From Enterococcus sp. 9E7_DIV0242 (GTDB lineage: Bacteria; Bacillota; Bacilli; Lactobacillales; Enterococcaceae), in contig NZ_CP147247.1 in NCBI RefSeq assembly GCF_002140975.2, positions 1 to 64,000 on the forward strand: a stretch of DNA of 64,000 nt. The letters are read 5' to 3'. The notes below the pieces were generated by a model. That model saw only the letters and a list, made by a program, of their open reading frames with translations. It made no database searches and was not told the origin of the DNA. Positions 45,118 to 53,988 of this stretch are shown here, piece by piece. Each line of letters begins with the position of its first letter. Positions within the stretch are counted from its first letter, which is position 1. Made by a program: the position numbers and the translations under genes.

Positions 45118-45150
45118 AAGGTCCTGCCGGTAAATCTGTGGCAGGACCTT
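45118..45150 (-). terminator. Terminator of the pyruvate oxidase gene
   Basis: AAGGTCCTGCC pairs with GGCAGGACCTT, with TTTTTG on the minus strand. Confidence 0.85.
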
Positions 45151-45154
45151 TCTT

Positions 45155-46888
45155 TCATTGGTTTTTCAGTAATTCTTTCAAAACTGGCATACCGTGTACT
45201 TCATATTTTTGCTTAAATGCATCTATTTCTTCCGGGCTGAATTTTTCCGGATCGAGAACTAGCTCTTCAACAGGAAGTGGACGGGCGTTTCTAATTTTTA
45301 CATCAATGACTACTGGTCGCTTACTGTTTTTAGCGGCTTCAAAGGCTGGTGCTAGCTGTTCATAGTTTGTGATTGTGAAACCATCTGCACCAAGTGCTTC
45401 ACCAGCTTTGCCATAATCGGCCCCCTCAAGAAAGACACCGAATTTCTTTTGCTCCGTATCTTCTTGCTCCGCTTCAATAAACCCAAATGAGTCGTTCGAA
45501 AAGACGACATTGATGATTGGCAGCTGATATTTTACTTGAGTAATGATATCTTGCATGACCATGGCGAATGCTCCATCACCGCTTAACGTAAATACTTGGC
45601 GTTCGGGGAAACTAAGCTTTGCAGCAATACCACCGGGAATACCATTTCCCATTGTTGCAAACCAACCGGAGGTAGTGAATCGTTGTTTGCCATTCATATC
45701 AAGAAGGCGAATCGCATGAATCGTTGTATTGCCGACATCTGTAACAAAAACAGCATTTTCTTCTGCGATTCGACGTATTTCTTTGAATACAGGCTCAGGT
45801 CTAAGGGGTGCATCGCTAGCATTATCAAAGCTTCGCAGCCAGTTTATCCAGTTCTTTTTGTTCTCCTGGTTTGCCTTTAACCATGTATCCTCTGGTCGTT
45901 GTGTTCCTTGCTCGACCATCATTTTCAATGCTGTTTTTGCGTCACCTAAAATAGAGACATCTGTTTTGTGTCTGCGTCCAAATTTTGCTGCATCAATATC
46001 GACTTGGATAAAGACCGCTTCAGGATTGAAGAAGGCTGCGGCAAATGGAAAATCACTGCCGACGAACACAATGAGGTCTGCTTCGGCCAAGGCTTCATTT
46101 GCCGGCTTGGTTGCAACTCTTGCAGCGAAGCCTAAGAAATTTTCGTAGGAATCAGGGACGATTCCTTTTGCTAGAACTGCAGCAGCGACAGGCATTGAGA
46201 AATATTCAGAAAAACGTTTAATTTCTGCCCAACCGCCACGGGTACCTTGTCCAATATAAAGAATGGGCTGTTTTGCTTGTTCAATGAGTACAGTTGCTTT
46301 TTGGATATCTTTGCTGTCAGGCATCGTCAAGCCTATTTTGTGATTGATTGCTGTTGATAGATAAGTATCCGGTATCTCAATAAAGCCAAAATCAACAGGA
46401 ATTGTAACAACTGCAACACCGTTATACTTATATGCCGCTTTTATCGCTTCGTCAATTACATGCGGCAAACTTTCAGGTGTCATCACAGTTCGATTATACA
46501 CACTGACATCTGCAAACATCGGATTTTCATTCAGTTCTTGGAAGGAGTTATAGTTCATTGAAGAAGAGGCTACTTGTCCGAGCAATGCCAAAACAGGGAC
46601 ATGGTCCATTTGGGCGTCATAAAGTCCATTGATCAAATGAGTGGCACCAGGTCCGGCTGACCCGAAAACAGCCCCGATTTTACCAGTTAATTTAGCATCA
46701 GCCGCAGCTGCCAGAGCACCAACCTCTTCATGTCTGACTTGAATGTAATTGATTCTGTCTTTTTCTTTATAAAGAGCATCCATGGTTGAATTGAATGATC
46801 CTCCGGGAATGCCATAAATATGATCGATTCCCCAACTCTCCAAGACTTTTACCATGGCAGTACCCGCATTGATTGTGTCTACCATCAT
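45155..46888 (-). CDS. pox: Pyruvate oxidase (acetyl-phosphate forming)
   Basis: A 577-aa thiamine-diphosphate and FAD enzyme that turns pyruvate, phosphate and oxygen into acetyl phosphate, CO2 and H2O2. The N-terminal domain has IYGIPGGSFNSTMDAL and the catalytic Glu in RHEEVGALAAAADAKLTG. The middle FAD domain has GQGTRGGW. The TPP motif GDGAFAMVMQDIITQVKYQLPIINVVFSN (about 440-470) completes it. The length and ends match lactic acid bacterial pyruvate oxidases rather than acetolactate synthase. Start ATG 46888 or 46885; GGAGTG upstream. The gene is monocistronic. Confidence 0.92.
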   Translation of the reverse strand: MMVDTINAGTAMVKVLESWGIDHIYGIPGGSFNSTMDALYKEKDRINYIQVRHEEVGALAAAADAKLTGKIGAVFGSAGPGATHLINGLYDAQMDHVPVLALLGQVASSSMNYNSFQELNENPMFADVSVYNRTVMTPESLPHVIDEAIKAAYKYNGVAVVTIPVDFGFIEIPDTYLSTAINHKIGLTMPDSKDIQKATVLIEQAKQPILYIGQGTRGGWAEIKRFSEYFSMPVAAAVLAKGIVPDSYENFLGFAARVATKPANEALAEADLIVFVGSDFPFAAAFFNPEAVFIQVDIDAAKFGRRHKTDVSILGDAKTALKMMVEQGTQRPEDTWLKANQENKKNWINWLRSFDNASDAPLRPEPVFKEIRRIAEENAVFVTDVGNTTIHAIRLLDMNGKQRFTTSGWFATMGNGIPGGIAAKLSFPERQVFTLSGDGAFAMVMQDIITQVKYQLPIINVVFSNDSFGFIEAEQEDTEQKKFGVFLEGADYGKAGEALGADGFTITNYEQLAPAFEAAKNSKRPVVIDVKIRNARPLPVEELVLDPEKFSPEEIDAFKQKYEVHGMPVLKELLKNQ

Positions 46889-47019
46889 TCATCACTCCAT
46901 TTCAAAATTTGTCTTCCTATTAAGTATACGCTCGAAAAGGAAACGAACCAAACAAAGGGCTTTACTAAGACAATTTAAGCGAATATGTTCTTTTATTTTT
47001 ATCCTTTTTTTATTGGATA

Positions 47020-47032
47020 TACTTAATAAGTA
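47020..47032. promoter_or_regulatory. Inverted repeat in the pox-ZIP intergenic region
   Basis: TACTTA-A-TAAGTA. The half site resembles the TTACTT/AAGTAA of 44075-44091, raising the possibility of a common regulator. Weak evidence. Confidence 0.3.
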
Positions 47033-47055
47033 AAAATAGAATGTTAAACGTTTTG

Positions 47056-47075
47056 TTTTTAGGTCTGCCTAAAAA
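47056..47075. promoter_or_regulatory. DtxR/MntR-type operator upstream of the ZIP transporter
   Basis: TTTTTAGG-TCTG-CCTAAAAA is an 8-bp inverted repeat with the TTAGG/CCTAA half sites of the DtxR/SirR/MntR metalloregulator family. It is 10 bp upstream of TTGGAC (47085-47090), which pairs with TAAAAT (47109-47114) at an 18-bp spacing. Manganese or iron control is inferred. Confidence 0.6.
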
Positions 47076-47149
47076 ATAAATAAGTTGGACTGTATAAAAC
47101 GAGTGTGATAAAATAAAGTCACTAAGAAAAGTTGGTTAGGAGGGAAGAT

Positions 47150-47968
47150 ATGATCGATTGGCTAATAGCATTGGACCCATGGCAACAGGCATTGGTTGGT
47201 ACTGGGTTTACTTACTTCATGACTGCTTTAGGTGCAGGATTGGTGTTTTTCTTTAAAGATATCAAAAAGGATGTATTGAACTTGATGCTGGGCTTTGCCT
47301 CTGGTGTGATGATTGCTGCGAGTTTTTGGTCGTTACTTGCACCAGCTATCGAACGTGCAGAAGAGAATGGGAATATTGCTTGGCTCGTAGTTAGTATTGG
47401 GTTTGGGTTAGGTGGCCTCTTTTTATATATCGCGGATAAAACATTGCCTCATATGCACTTTGGTCCAAATCACGAACAAGAAGGGTTGCCCTCTCACTTA
47501 AAGAGGACAATTTTACTGGTGTTTTCAATTACACTCCACAATATTCCAGAGGGGTTGGCCGTAGGGGTCGCTTTTGGGGCGGCAGCTTCTGCAGATGATC
47601 CAAGAGCAGCTGTCTTGGCGGCTATCTCCGTCGCTTTGGGGATTGGGATTCAGAATTTTCCAGAGGGGGCGGCAGTGTCGATTCCATTGCGCCAAGAGGG
47701 ATTAAGCCGCTGGAAGTCATTTGTTTATGGGCAAGCATCGGGTATTGTTGAACCAATTGCCGGAATCATTGGGGCAATCCTTGTAACTAAAATGTCCTTG
47801 CTTCTTCCATACGCATTGGCGTTTGCCGCAGGAGCAATGATTTATGTCGTTGTTGAGGAATTGATACCCGAAGCGCAACAAACACTGACAAGCAAACGGC
47901 ATTTCGCGGTTTTCGGAGTCATGCTTGGCTTTATCATTATGATGATCCTTGATGTTGCATTAGGCTAG
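47150..47968 (+). CDS. ZIP-family metal transporter (ZupT-like)
   Basis: A 272-aa membrane protein with eight hydrophobic segments. The metal-binding HNIPEG in helix 4 and QNFPEG in helix 5 are the ZIP signature; a cytoplasmic loop has histidines (HMHFGPNHEQE). It moves zinc, manganese or iron into the cytosol. The DtxR-type operator upstream suggests manganese or iron. AGGAGGGA precedes the ATG at 47150. It is divergent from pox. Confidence 0.9.
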   Translation: MIDWLIALDPWQQALVGTGFTYFMTALGAGLVFFFKDIKKDVLNLMLGFASGVMIAASFWSLLAPAIERAEENGNIAWLVVSIGFGLGGLFLYIADKTLPHMHFGPNHEQEGLPSHLKRTILLVFSITLHNIPEGLAVGVAFGAAASADDPRAAVLAAISVALGIGIQNFPEGAAVSIPLRQEGLSRWKSFVYGQASGIVEPIAGIIGAILVTKMSLLLPYALAFAAGAMIYVVVEELIPEAQQTLTSKRHFAVFGVMLGFIIMMILDVALG

Positions 47969-48030
47969 GACCTGTACGGAACGAGCGTGAGTATTCAGTA
48001 AATAAGACAAGAAATAGAACGGATTGACAA

Positions 48031-48135
48031 GGTTGTGACAGAAGTGGTCAGCTTCAAGCAATAAGGCTAAAAAGCTACTTCTGGAACACTGTTTATTCGG
48101 TTTTAAAGGGCTGAGGCATACTAATGTCACAGCCC
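48031..48135. repeat. Structured intergenic repeat, copy B (short form)
   Basis: A 105-bp member. GGTTGTGACA (48031-48040) pairs with TGTCACAGCC (48125-48134). AGAAGTGG (48040-48047) pairs with CTACTTCT (48075-48082), the equivalent of the AGAAGCAG/CTGCTTCT stem of copy A with compensating changes. The end also forms a local hairpin GGGCTG/CAGCCC. The rest of 47969-48388 holds the region upstream of asd, with TAAAAT near 48335 and no riboswitch recognised. Confidence 0.6.
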
Positions 48136-48388
48136 ATTTTTGAATTAAACGACCAGATAGATGGTTCTATTGAAAATCATTTCAAAATGTTGTCTCAATA
48201 AAGCGAAATGAAAGTACCAAACGTTAGTCGCGTTAGGAACTAACTCAATTATTACTTGTACTTGATGTGGATTGTTTTGCTGCATTTATTTTTTCAAAAT
48301 CACAAGACAGCTATGTAGTAATTATCCATCCTGTGGTAAAATGGAAAAAGCAACTTTCTTCAAGAAGACGAGAGGGGATTTACTAAGT

Positions 48389-49441
48389 ATGGAAAAATCA
48401 TATGTTGTTGCAGTGGTAGGTGCAACAGGGGCAGTTGGAACAAAAATGATCGAGATGTTGGAGCAGACAAAATTGCCGATCAAGCAAATCAAACTTCTGG
48501 CTTCAAAACGTTCTGCGGGTAAAGAACTGAAATTTAAAGATCAGACACTGGTTGTGGAAGAATTAGTTCCAGCGTCTTTTGAAAATGTCGATATTGCGTT
48601 ATTCAGTGCCGGCGGAGGTATCTCTAAAGTATTTGCTCCGGAAGCAGTGAAGCGGGGAGCAGTAGTAATCGACAATACCAGTCATTTTCGGATGGCGGCG
48701 GATGTTCCTTTGGTGGTTCCAGAGGTTAATAGAGAAGCTTTGAAGAAGCATCAAGGGATTATTGCGAACCCTAATTGCTCGACTATCCAAATGATGGTGG
48801 CACTTGAACCAATCAGACAGGCGGTTGGCTTAGATCGAATCATTGTTTCTACTTATCAGGCTGTCAGTGGAGCAGGCATCAGCGCTGTGGAAGAGCTGAA
48901 GAAGCAGGCTGTAGATTATATCAATGGGACACCGGCGGATGGGCTGACTGCGGAAATCATGCCATGTGGAGGAGATAAGAAGCATTATCCAATTGCATTC
49001 AATGCTCTTCCTCAAATCGATGTGTTCTCTGATGACGATTATACCTATGAGGAATGGAAGATGGTCAACGAGACCAAGAAAATCATGGAGGACGACACAT
49101 TAAAGGTCAGTGCGACCTGTGTTCGAATCCCAGTTTTATCCGGACATTCCGAATCAGTCTATATAGAGGTAGAAAATGAGACTTCTGTTACAGCAATCCG
49201 GGAAGTGCTGTCAGCAGCACCAGGTGTTGTTTTACAGGATGATCCAAGTCAACAGCTCTATCCTCAGGCATTGACCAGTGTGGATAAGAAAGACACATTT
49301 GTTGGTAGAATTCGTAAAGATTTGGATGAGGATAAAGGGTTTCATTTATGGATCGTCTCTGACAATCTACTAAAGGGTGCTGCATGGAACTCTGTTCAAA
49401 TTGCAGAGACTCTTCACGAAATGGATTTGGTTCGAGTTTAA
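48389..49441 (+). CDS. asd: Aspartate-semialdehyde dehydrogenase
   Basis: Asd reduces aspartyl phosphate to aspartate semialdehyde with NADPH, at the branch to lysine/diaminopimelate, threonine and methionine. The 350-aa protein has the Rossmann start [16 protein letters not shown] and the nucleophile Cys130 in [12 protein letters not shown]. The catalytic His in [13 protein letters not shown] completes the active site. The ATG at 48389 has AGAGGGG upstream; a longer frame to 48272 is rejected. It leads asd-dapA-rnjB. Confidence 0.95.
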   Translation: MEKSYVVAVVGATGAVGTKMIEMLEQTKLPIKQIKLLASKRSAGKELKFKDQTLVVEELVPASFENVDIALFSAGGGISKVFAPEAVKRGAVVIDNTSHFRMAADVPLVVPEVNREALKKHQGIIANPNCSTIQMMVALEPIRQAVGLDRIIVSTYQAVSGAGISAVEELKKQAVDYINGTPADGLTAEIMPCGGDKKHYPIAFNALPQIDVFSDDDYTYEEWKMVNETKKIMEDDTLKVSATCVRIPVLSGHSESVYIEVENETSVTAIREVLSAAPGVVLQDDPSQQLYPQALTSVDKKDTFVGRIRKDLDEDKGFHLWIVSDNLLKGAAWNSVQIAETLHEMDLVRV

Positions 49442-49462
49442 AAAGTATGGAGGGGTAAGAGT

Positions 49463-50350
49463 ATGGAATTGACAAATGCTTCAATCATTACTGCAATGGT
49501 CACGCCATTTACTGAAACGGGAGACATTGATTTTGCGAAGCTTCCGGAGCTAGTAGAGTTTCTACTGGACTCACATACAGACGGCTTGATTCTTGCTGGG
49601 ACTACGGGAGAGTCTCCAACACTGACACATGATGAGGAAATCGATTTATTTAACGAAGTAATTCGTTTAGTAGCTGGTCGTGTACCGATTATTTGTGGTG
49701 TTGGAACTAATGATACAAGGGATTCAGTCGAGTTTGTAAAAGAAATCGCTCAAATAAAAGGGATCGATGCTGGATTGGCTGTTGTTCCTTATTATAATAA
49801 ACCCAATCAAGAGGGACTTTATCACCACTTTAAGGCAATTGCTGAGGCAAGTGAGCTGCCGATTATTTTGTACAATGTTCCTGGCAGAACAGTTGCAAGC
49901 CTTGATGTAGAGACAACACTTAGGTTGGCGGAGTTAGAGAACGTTATTGCGGTGAAGGAATGTTCCGGTCTGGATGCTTTAACGGAGCTGATCGAAAAAG
50001 CACCGAAAGATTTTCTGGTATATACGGGAGAAGATTCACTTGCATTTGCAACGAAAGCTTTAGGAGGGCAGGGTGTGATCTCTGTCTCCAGTCATATTTT
50101 TGGTAATGAGATGTTTGACATGTTTCAAGCGTTGGATCAGGGTGAGCTGAAGCAGGCTGCGGCGATCCAGCGGAAGCTGTTGCCTAAAATGAATGCTTTA
50201 TTCTCTGTTCCTTCTCCTGCACCTGTAAAAATGGCGCTGGATCACTTAGGTGTTTCTGTTGGAGATTTACGTTTACCTCTTGTATCATGTACTTCTGAAG
50301 AGAAAGAAAAAATATTGCAAATACTTGATATAGAATCAAGCAGAAAGTAG
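49463..50350 (+). CDS. dapA: 4-hydroxy-tetrahydrodipicolinate synthase
   Basis: DapA condenses aspartate semialdehyde with pyruvate, the first step of diaminopimelate and lysine synthesis for peptidoglycan. The 295-aa TIM-barrel enzyme has Lys165 in VIAVKECSG as the Schiff base, Tyr137 in ILYNVPGRT, and TTGESPTLT near residue 50. GGAGGGG precedes the ATG, 21 bp after asd. Confidence 0.96.
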   Translation: MELTNASIITAMVTPFTETGDIDFAKLPELVEFLLDSHTDGLILAGTTGESPTLTHDEEIDLFNEVIRLVAGRVPIICGVGTNDTRDSVEFVKEIAQIKGIDAGLAVVPYYNKPNQEGLYHHFKAIAEASELPIILYNVPGRTVASLDVETTLRLAELENVIAVKECSGLDALTELIEKAPKDFLVYTGEDSLAFATKALGGQGVISVSSHIFGNEMFDMFQALDQGELKQAAAIQRKLLPKMNALFSVPSPAPVKMALDHLGVSVGDLRLPLVSCTSEEKEKILQILDIESSRK

Positions 50351-50363
50351 AGAGGTGAAAAGA

Positions 50364-52043
50364 GTGAGTACAATAAGAATCATTCCACTTGGCGGTGTAC
50401 GCGAAAATGGAAAAAATATGTATATCGCTGAAGTAGGAGATGAAATTTTTGTGCTGGATTGCGGATTGAAATATCCGGAAAATGAACTGTTAGGAATCGA
50501 TGTTGTGATTCCGGATTTTACGTATCTGGAGGAAAATATCGATCGGATAGCCGGAGTTTTTCTAACTCATGGACATGCGGATGCCATCGGGGCGTTACCA
50601 TATCTGCTATCTAAAGTTCAGGTGCCAGTATTCGGTACAGAATTAACTGTGGAACTTGCAAAACTTAGTGTAAGCGACCATCCATCATCTAAAAAATTCA
50701 AGGATTTCCATGTTGTTGATGCACATACTGAGATCGATTTCGGTAATGCAACTGTTAGCTTCTTTAAAACAACACATACAATCCCAGATTCAATTGGAAT
50801 CAGTATCAAGACAGGTGAAGGAAATATCGTTTACACAGGAGATTTCAAGTTTGACCAAAGTGCTGCACCAATGTATCAAACTGATTTTGGCCGTTTGGCA
50901 GAAATTGGTAGTGAAGGCGTATTGGCGTTATTGAGTGATTCGTCGAATGCTGAAAATCCTGTACCAGTAGCCTCTGAACTGCAAATTGCAGATGAGGTAT
51001 ATGATACCATCCAATACTGGGAAGGTCGGATTATCGTGGCTTCGGTAGCCAGTAATCTGAAAAGAGTTCAGCAAGTGCTGAACGCAGCTCATAAGTCAGG
51101 TCGTAAAGTTGTTTTGACAGGTCTCGACTTGGAGAAAATCATTCGAACAGCTATGCGTTTGGATAAATTAGAGTTGCCAAGTGAAGAGTTGATTGTCACT
51201 GCGAAAGATATGAAGAAGTACCCAGATGAAGAGCTGTTGATTTTAGAAACAGGGCGTATGGGTGAGCCGATCAAATCGCTGCAAAAAATGGCAAACAAGA
51301 CACATCGTTTAGTGAGTATCAAAGAAGGCGATTTAGTCTATATTACAACTACACCGACTACAGCGATGGAAACTGTTGTTGCTAAGACAGAAGATATCGT
51401 GTACCGTGCCGGTGGGACAGTGAAACAAATCTCTGATAATCTACGTGTTTCCGGTCACGGAAATCCGGCAGATCTTCAATTGATGCTGAATTTAATGAAG
51501 CCAAAATTCTTTATTCCTGTCCAAGGAGAGTACCGCCAATTGGCGGCACATGCGGATTTAGCCCATGAGCTGGGCATTCCTTACAAAAATATCTTTATTA
51601 CGGGTCGAGGCGACATTTTAGAGTATAAAAAGAAAAAAATGTCTGCATCCGGCACAACAACTGCGGATAACATCATGATCGATGGATTGGGTGTTGGTGA
51701 TATTGGAAACATCGTTCTTAGAGATCGTCGAATCTTATCAGAGGATGGAATCTTTGTTGCAGTAATCACAATTAATCGTCGTGAGAAGAAAATCGTTTCT
51801 CCGGCTAAAATTACCTCCAGAGGCTTTGTTTATGTGAAAACAAGCAAAGATTTGATGCAGGAAAGCAGTAATATTGTGACAGAGATTGTTGAAAAACATC
51901 TTGAGAATAAGGACTTTGAATGGAGTAAATTGAAGCAGGATATTCGGGAGCAACTGAGCCGATATCTCTTTGAGCAGACAAAACGTCGTCCGGTGATATT
52001 ACCTGTAATCATGGAAGCATCACAACGCAAAAAAGCAAAATAA
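50364..52043 (+). CDS. rnjB: Ribonuclease J2
   Basis: A 559-aa metallo-beta-lactamase/beta-CASP ribonuclease. In RNase J1 the metal motif is HGHEDHIG; here it reads HGHADAIG (about residues 69-76), the altered form typical of RNase J2, which has weak activity alone and works with J1 in a complex for mRNA decay and processing. Placement after dapA matches B. subtilis. GAGAGGTG serves a GTG start at 50364; an earlier GTG at 50355 is possible. A terminator follows. Confidence 0.92.
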   Translation: MSTIRIIPLGGVRENGKNMYIAEVGDEIFVLDCGLKYPENELLGIDVVIPDFTYLEENIDRIAGVFLTHGHADAIGALPYLLSKVQVPVFGTELTVELAKLSVSDHPSSKKFKDFHVVDAHTEIDFGNATVSFFKTTHTIPDSIGISIKTGEGNIVYTGDFKFDQSAAPMYQTDFGRLAEIGSEGVLALLSDSSNAENPVPVASELQIADEVYDTIQYWEGRIIVASVASNLKRVQQVLNAAHKSGRKVVLTGLDLEKIIRTAMRLDKLELPSEELIVTAKDMKKYPDEELLILETGRMGEPIKSLQKMANKTHRLVSIKEGDLVYITTTPTTAMETVVAKTEDIVYRAGGTVKQISDNLRVSGHGNPADLQLMLNLMKPKFFIPVQGEYRQLAAHADLAHELGIPYKNIFITGRGDILEYKKKKMSASGTTTADNIMIDGLGVGDIGNIVLRDRRILSEDGIFVAVITINRREKKIVSPAKITSRGFVYVKTSKDLMQESSNIVTEIVEKHLENKDFEWSKLKQDIREQLSRYLFEQTKRRPVILPVIMEASQRKKAK

Positions 52044-52059
52044 ATAAGTATAGAACCTG

Positions 52060-52100
52060 AAAAACAGAGTCCTTCTCAGCTAGAGGGGGACTCTGTTTTT
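52060..52100 (+). terminator. Terminator of asd-dapA-rnjB
   Basis: AAAAACAGAGTCC pairs perfectly with GGACTCTGTTTTT around a 15-nt loop. Confidence 0.93.
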
Positions 52101-52201
52101 GCACTATGCATGGGAAAGTACAACGTCAAATTCTTTCAACTTTGTTCATTCTTCGATACAATGAAAGAGAAAAGAGAGTCTCAATGAATGGAGGAGTGGA
52201 T

Positions 52202-53380
52202 ATGGATAAAAAAGAAACGAAATGGATTTCATTCCTTGGTGGTCGGAATTTATTATTTACTTTGGTTGCACTGTTATTATTGGGTGGCGTGGTGTTTGTT
52301 TTTCATCTAGTTGGGTTTATTTTTGAACCGCTTCAAATCATTTTCAAAACAGTGATCGGTCCAGTAATTTTAGCACTTATTTTGTATTATCTACTTAATC
52401 CTTTAATCAATTGGCTGGAAAGAAGAGGGATAAAGCGGGTTATTAGCGTGTCACTTGTATTTGTTTTAATCATAGGATTGATTGCTTTAGGTGTGGTCTT
52501 GATTATTCCTATTTTGCAAAATCAAATCAACAGTCTGGTAAAAGACTTCCCGTCATACATCAGCGATGTTTCCCGTAGTATTAGCGATTTTTTCAGGGAT
52601 ACGCCGTTTGAACAATCCTTGCGTGATAGCTTGGCAAGTGTTCAAAAATGGTTTGATAACTTATCCAATAGCTTAGACGAGTATTTCACTAAAGCTGTAG
52701 CAGGTGCTTCAACTGTCTTTTCAACAATTACCGGGTTTGCGCTTATTATGGTAACAGCACCAATTATTACCTTCTTTTTGCTGAAGGATGATCAGAAGTT
52801 CTTTTCAGCGATCTTGGCTATTATTCCACCAAGATTCCGCGCAGATGCAAAAGAAATTGGTGCTACAATGAATAGTCAGGTTGGGGCCTATCTTAAAGGG
52901 CAAATTTTGGTATCCATCGCTGTCGGAGTCCTGACATTTATCGGATTTTTGATTATCGGTATGCCGTATTCCGGCACCCTTTCTATTATTGTTGGAATCA
53001 CTGCTGTCGTGCCCTATATTGGGCCGTTCGTGGCTTTTGTTCCAGCGGCAATAGTTGCATTTATGGTTTCCTTTCCTATGCTGGTGCAGATGTGTATCGT
53101 CTGGGTCATCGTTCAGATGTTGAATGGTCATTTGATTGAACCGCAGGTGATGGGGAAACATTTAGTAGTTCATCCATTGACTATTGTCATTGTATTACTG
53201 GTTATGGGAGATTTACTGGGAATGTTTGGTTTGATATTCGGTATACCGATTTATGCCATCATTAAGGTGCTTGTGACCTATGCGTTCCGTAAGTTCAAAA
53301 CAAGATATAATCGTTACTATGGGGACTCAGGTAAATATGAGGAAACAGAATTTTCGAAAGGAGAATATTTGGATGATTAA
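52202..53380 (+). CDS. AI-2E family transporter (YubA/PerM-like)
   Basis: A 392-aa membrane protein with seven or eight hydrophobic segments and a soluble loop around residues 115-180. The family pattern is seen in VILALILYYLLNPLINWLERRGIKR near the start, ITFFLLKD and the late GHLIEPQVMGKHLVVHPL (conserved HP motif). The group includes the E. coli AI-2 exporter TqsA and Na+/H+ antiporter-like members, so the substrate is open. GGAGGAG precedes the ATG at 52202; an upstream frame to 52106 is rejected. Confidence 0.87.
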   Translation: MDKKETKWISFLGGRNLLFTLVALLLLGGVVFVFHLVGFIFEPLQIIFKTVIGPVILALILYYLLNPLINWLERRGIKRVISVSLVFVLIIGLIALGVVLIIPILQNQINSLVKDFPSYISDVSRSISDFFRDTPFEQSLRDSLASVQKWFDNLSNSLDEYFTKAVAGASTVFSTITGFALIMVTAPIITFFLLKDDQKFFSAILAIIPPRFRADAKEIGATMNSQVGAYLKGQILVSIAVGVLTFIGFLIIGMPYSGTLSIIVGITAVVPYIGPFVAFVPAAIVAFMVSFPMLVQMCIVWVIVQMLNGHLIEPQVMGKHLVVHPLTIVIVLLVMGDLLGMFGLIFGIPIYAIIKVLVTYAFRKFKTRYNRYYGDSGKYEETEFSKGEYLDD

Positions 53381-53383
53381 AAT

Positions 53384-53428
53384 AAAAAGGCTGAGCACTC
53401 TTATCAATAAGAATGCTCAGTCTTTTTT
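53384..53428 (+). terminator. Terminator of the AI-2E family gene
   Basis: A long stem from 53384-53402 and 53409-53427 (GCTGAGCACTCTT against AAGAATGCTCAGT) ending in seven T. It may also end the convergent ogt gene. Confidence 0.88.
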
Positions 53429-53438
53429 TCGCAAGATT

Positions 53439-53894
53439 TTACAAAATATTTTCTAGTTCAAGAAGGTAGGATTTTATCGAAAGACCTTCTTCGGTGGTTT
53501 TCCCCATATAACCAGTCAGCTTGCCGTTTTTTCCGATGACACGATGGCAAGGAATGATGATCGGCAGTGGATTGTTTCGGTTGGCTTGCCCAATTGCACG
53601 CACCGCTTTTTCAGAGTTCACAGCTATCGCAATGTCTAGGTATGAGCGAGTTTCTCCATAAGGAATATCCGCTAAAGCATCCCATACCTTGCGTTGAAAA
53701 ATAGTTCCTTTTTCAAAGGATAAAGGAGTCGTGAATTCTTTGAGGGTGCCGGAGAAATAAAAAGCTAATTCTTGAGCCGCTTGCTCCGTCCACTGGTTCG
53801 TCTGATGGTTTTCTATTGGGAAAAAAGATACCTGTGTCAGACCTTGTTCATTGGCATCCAACCAGACGGAGCCGATAGGTGTAGCGATTTCCAT
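53439..53894 (-). CDS. ogt: Methylated-DNA-[protein]-cysteine S-methyltransferase
   Basis: A 151-aa suicide repair protein that removes methyl from O6-methylguanine onto its own Cys116 in IIIPCHRVIG. IPYGETRSYLDIA and the GTIFQRKVWDAL helix before it are the conserved DNA-binding part. The N-terminal Ada-like domain is absent, so it is the Ogt type. GGAGGAT precedes the ATG. Confidence 0.94.
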   Translation of the reverse strand: MEIATPIGSVWLDANEQGLTQVSFFPIENHQTNQWTEQAAQELAFYFSGTLKEFTTPLSFEKGTIFQRKVWDALADIPYGETRSYLDIAIAVNSEKAVRAIGQANRNNPLPIIIPCHRVIGKNGKLTGYMGKTTEEGLSIKSYLLELENIL

Positions 53895-53988
53895 AATTGA
53901 TCCTCCAAAAAAATAACTTTTTTCTATTATACCGTAAAATAAAGCGTAATATATTATGAATGGTCAAGAAATAGATTTATTTAAGAAG

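Noticed and set aside
45060..45365. 101-codon plus-strand frame at the pyruvate oxidase end
   Set aside because: It runs through two terminators and is antisense to the conserved pox C-terminus.
47969..48388. Lysine riboswitch upstream of asd-dapA
   Set aside because: I looked for the L-box core and found none; the region is occupied by the structured repeat and a plain promoter-like sequence.
50618..52030. Several minus-strand frames in rnjB
   Set aside because: All are antisense to strongly conserved RNase J sequence and have no ribosome binding sites.
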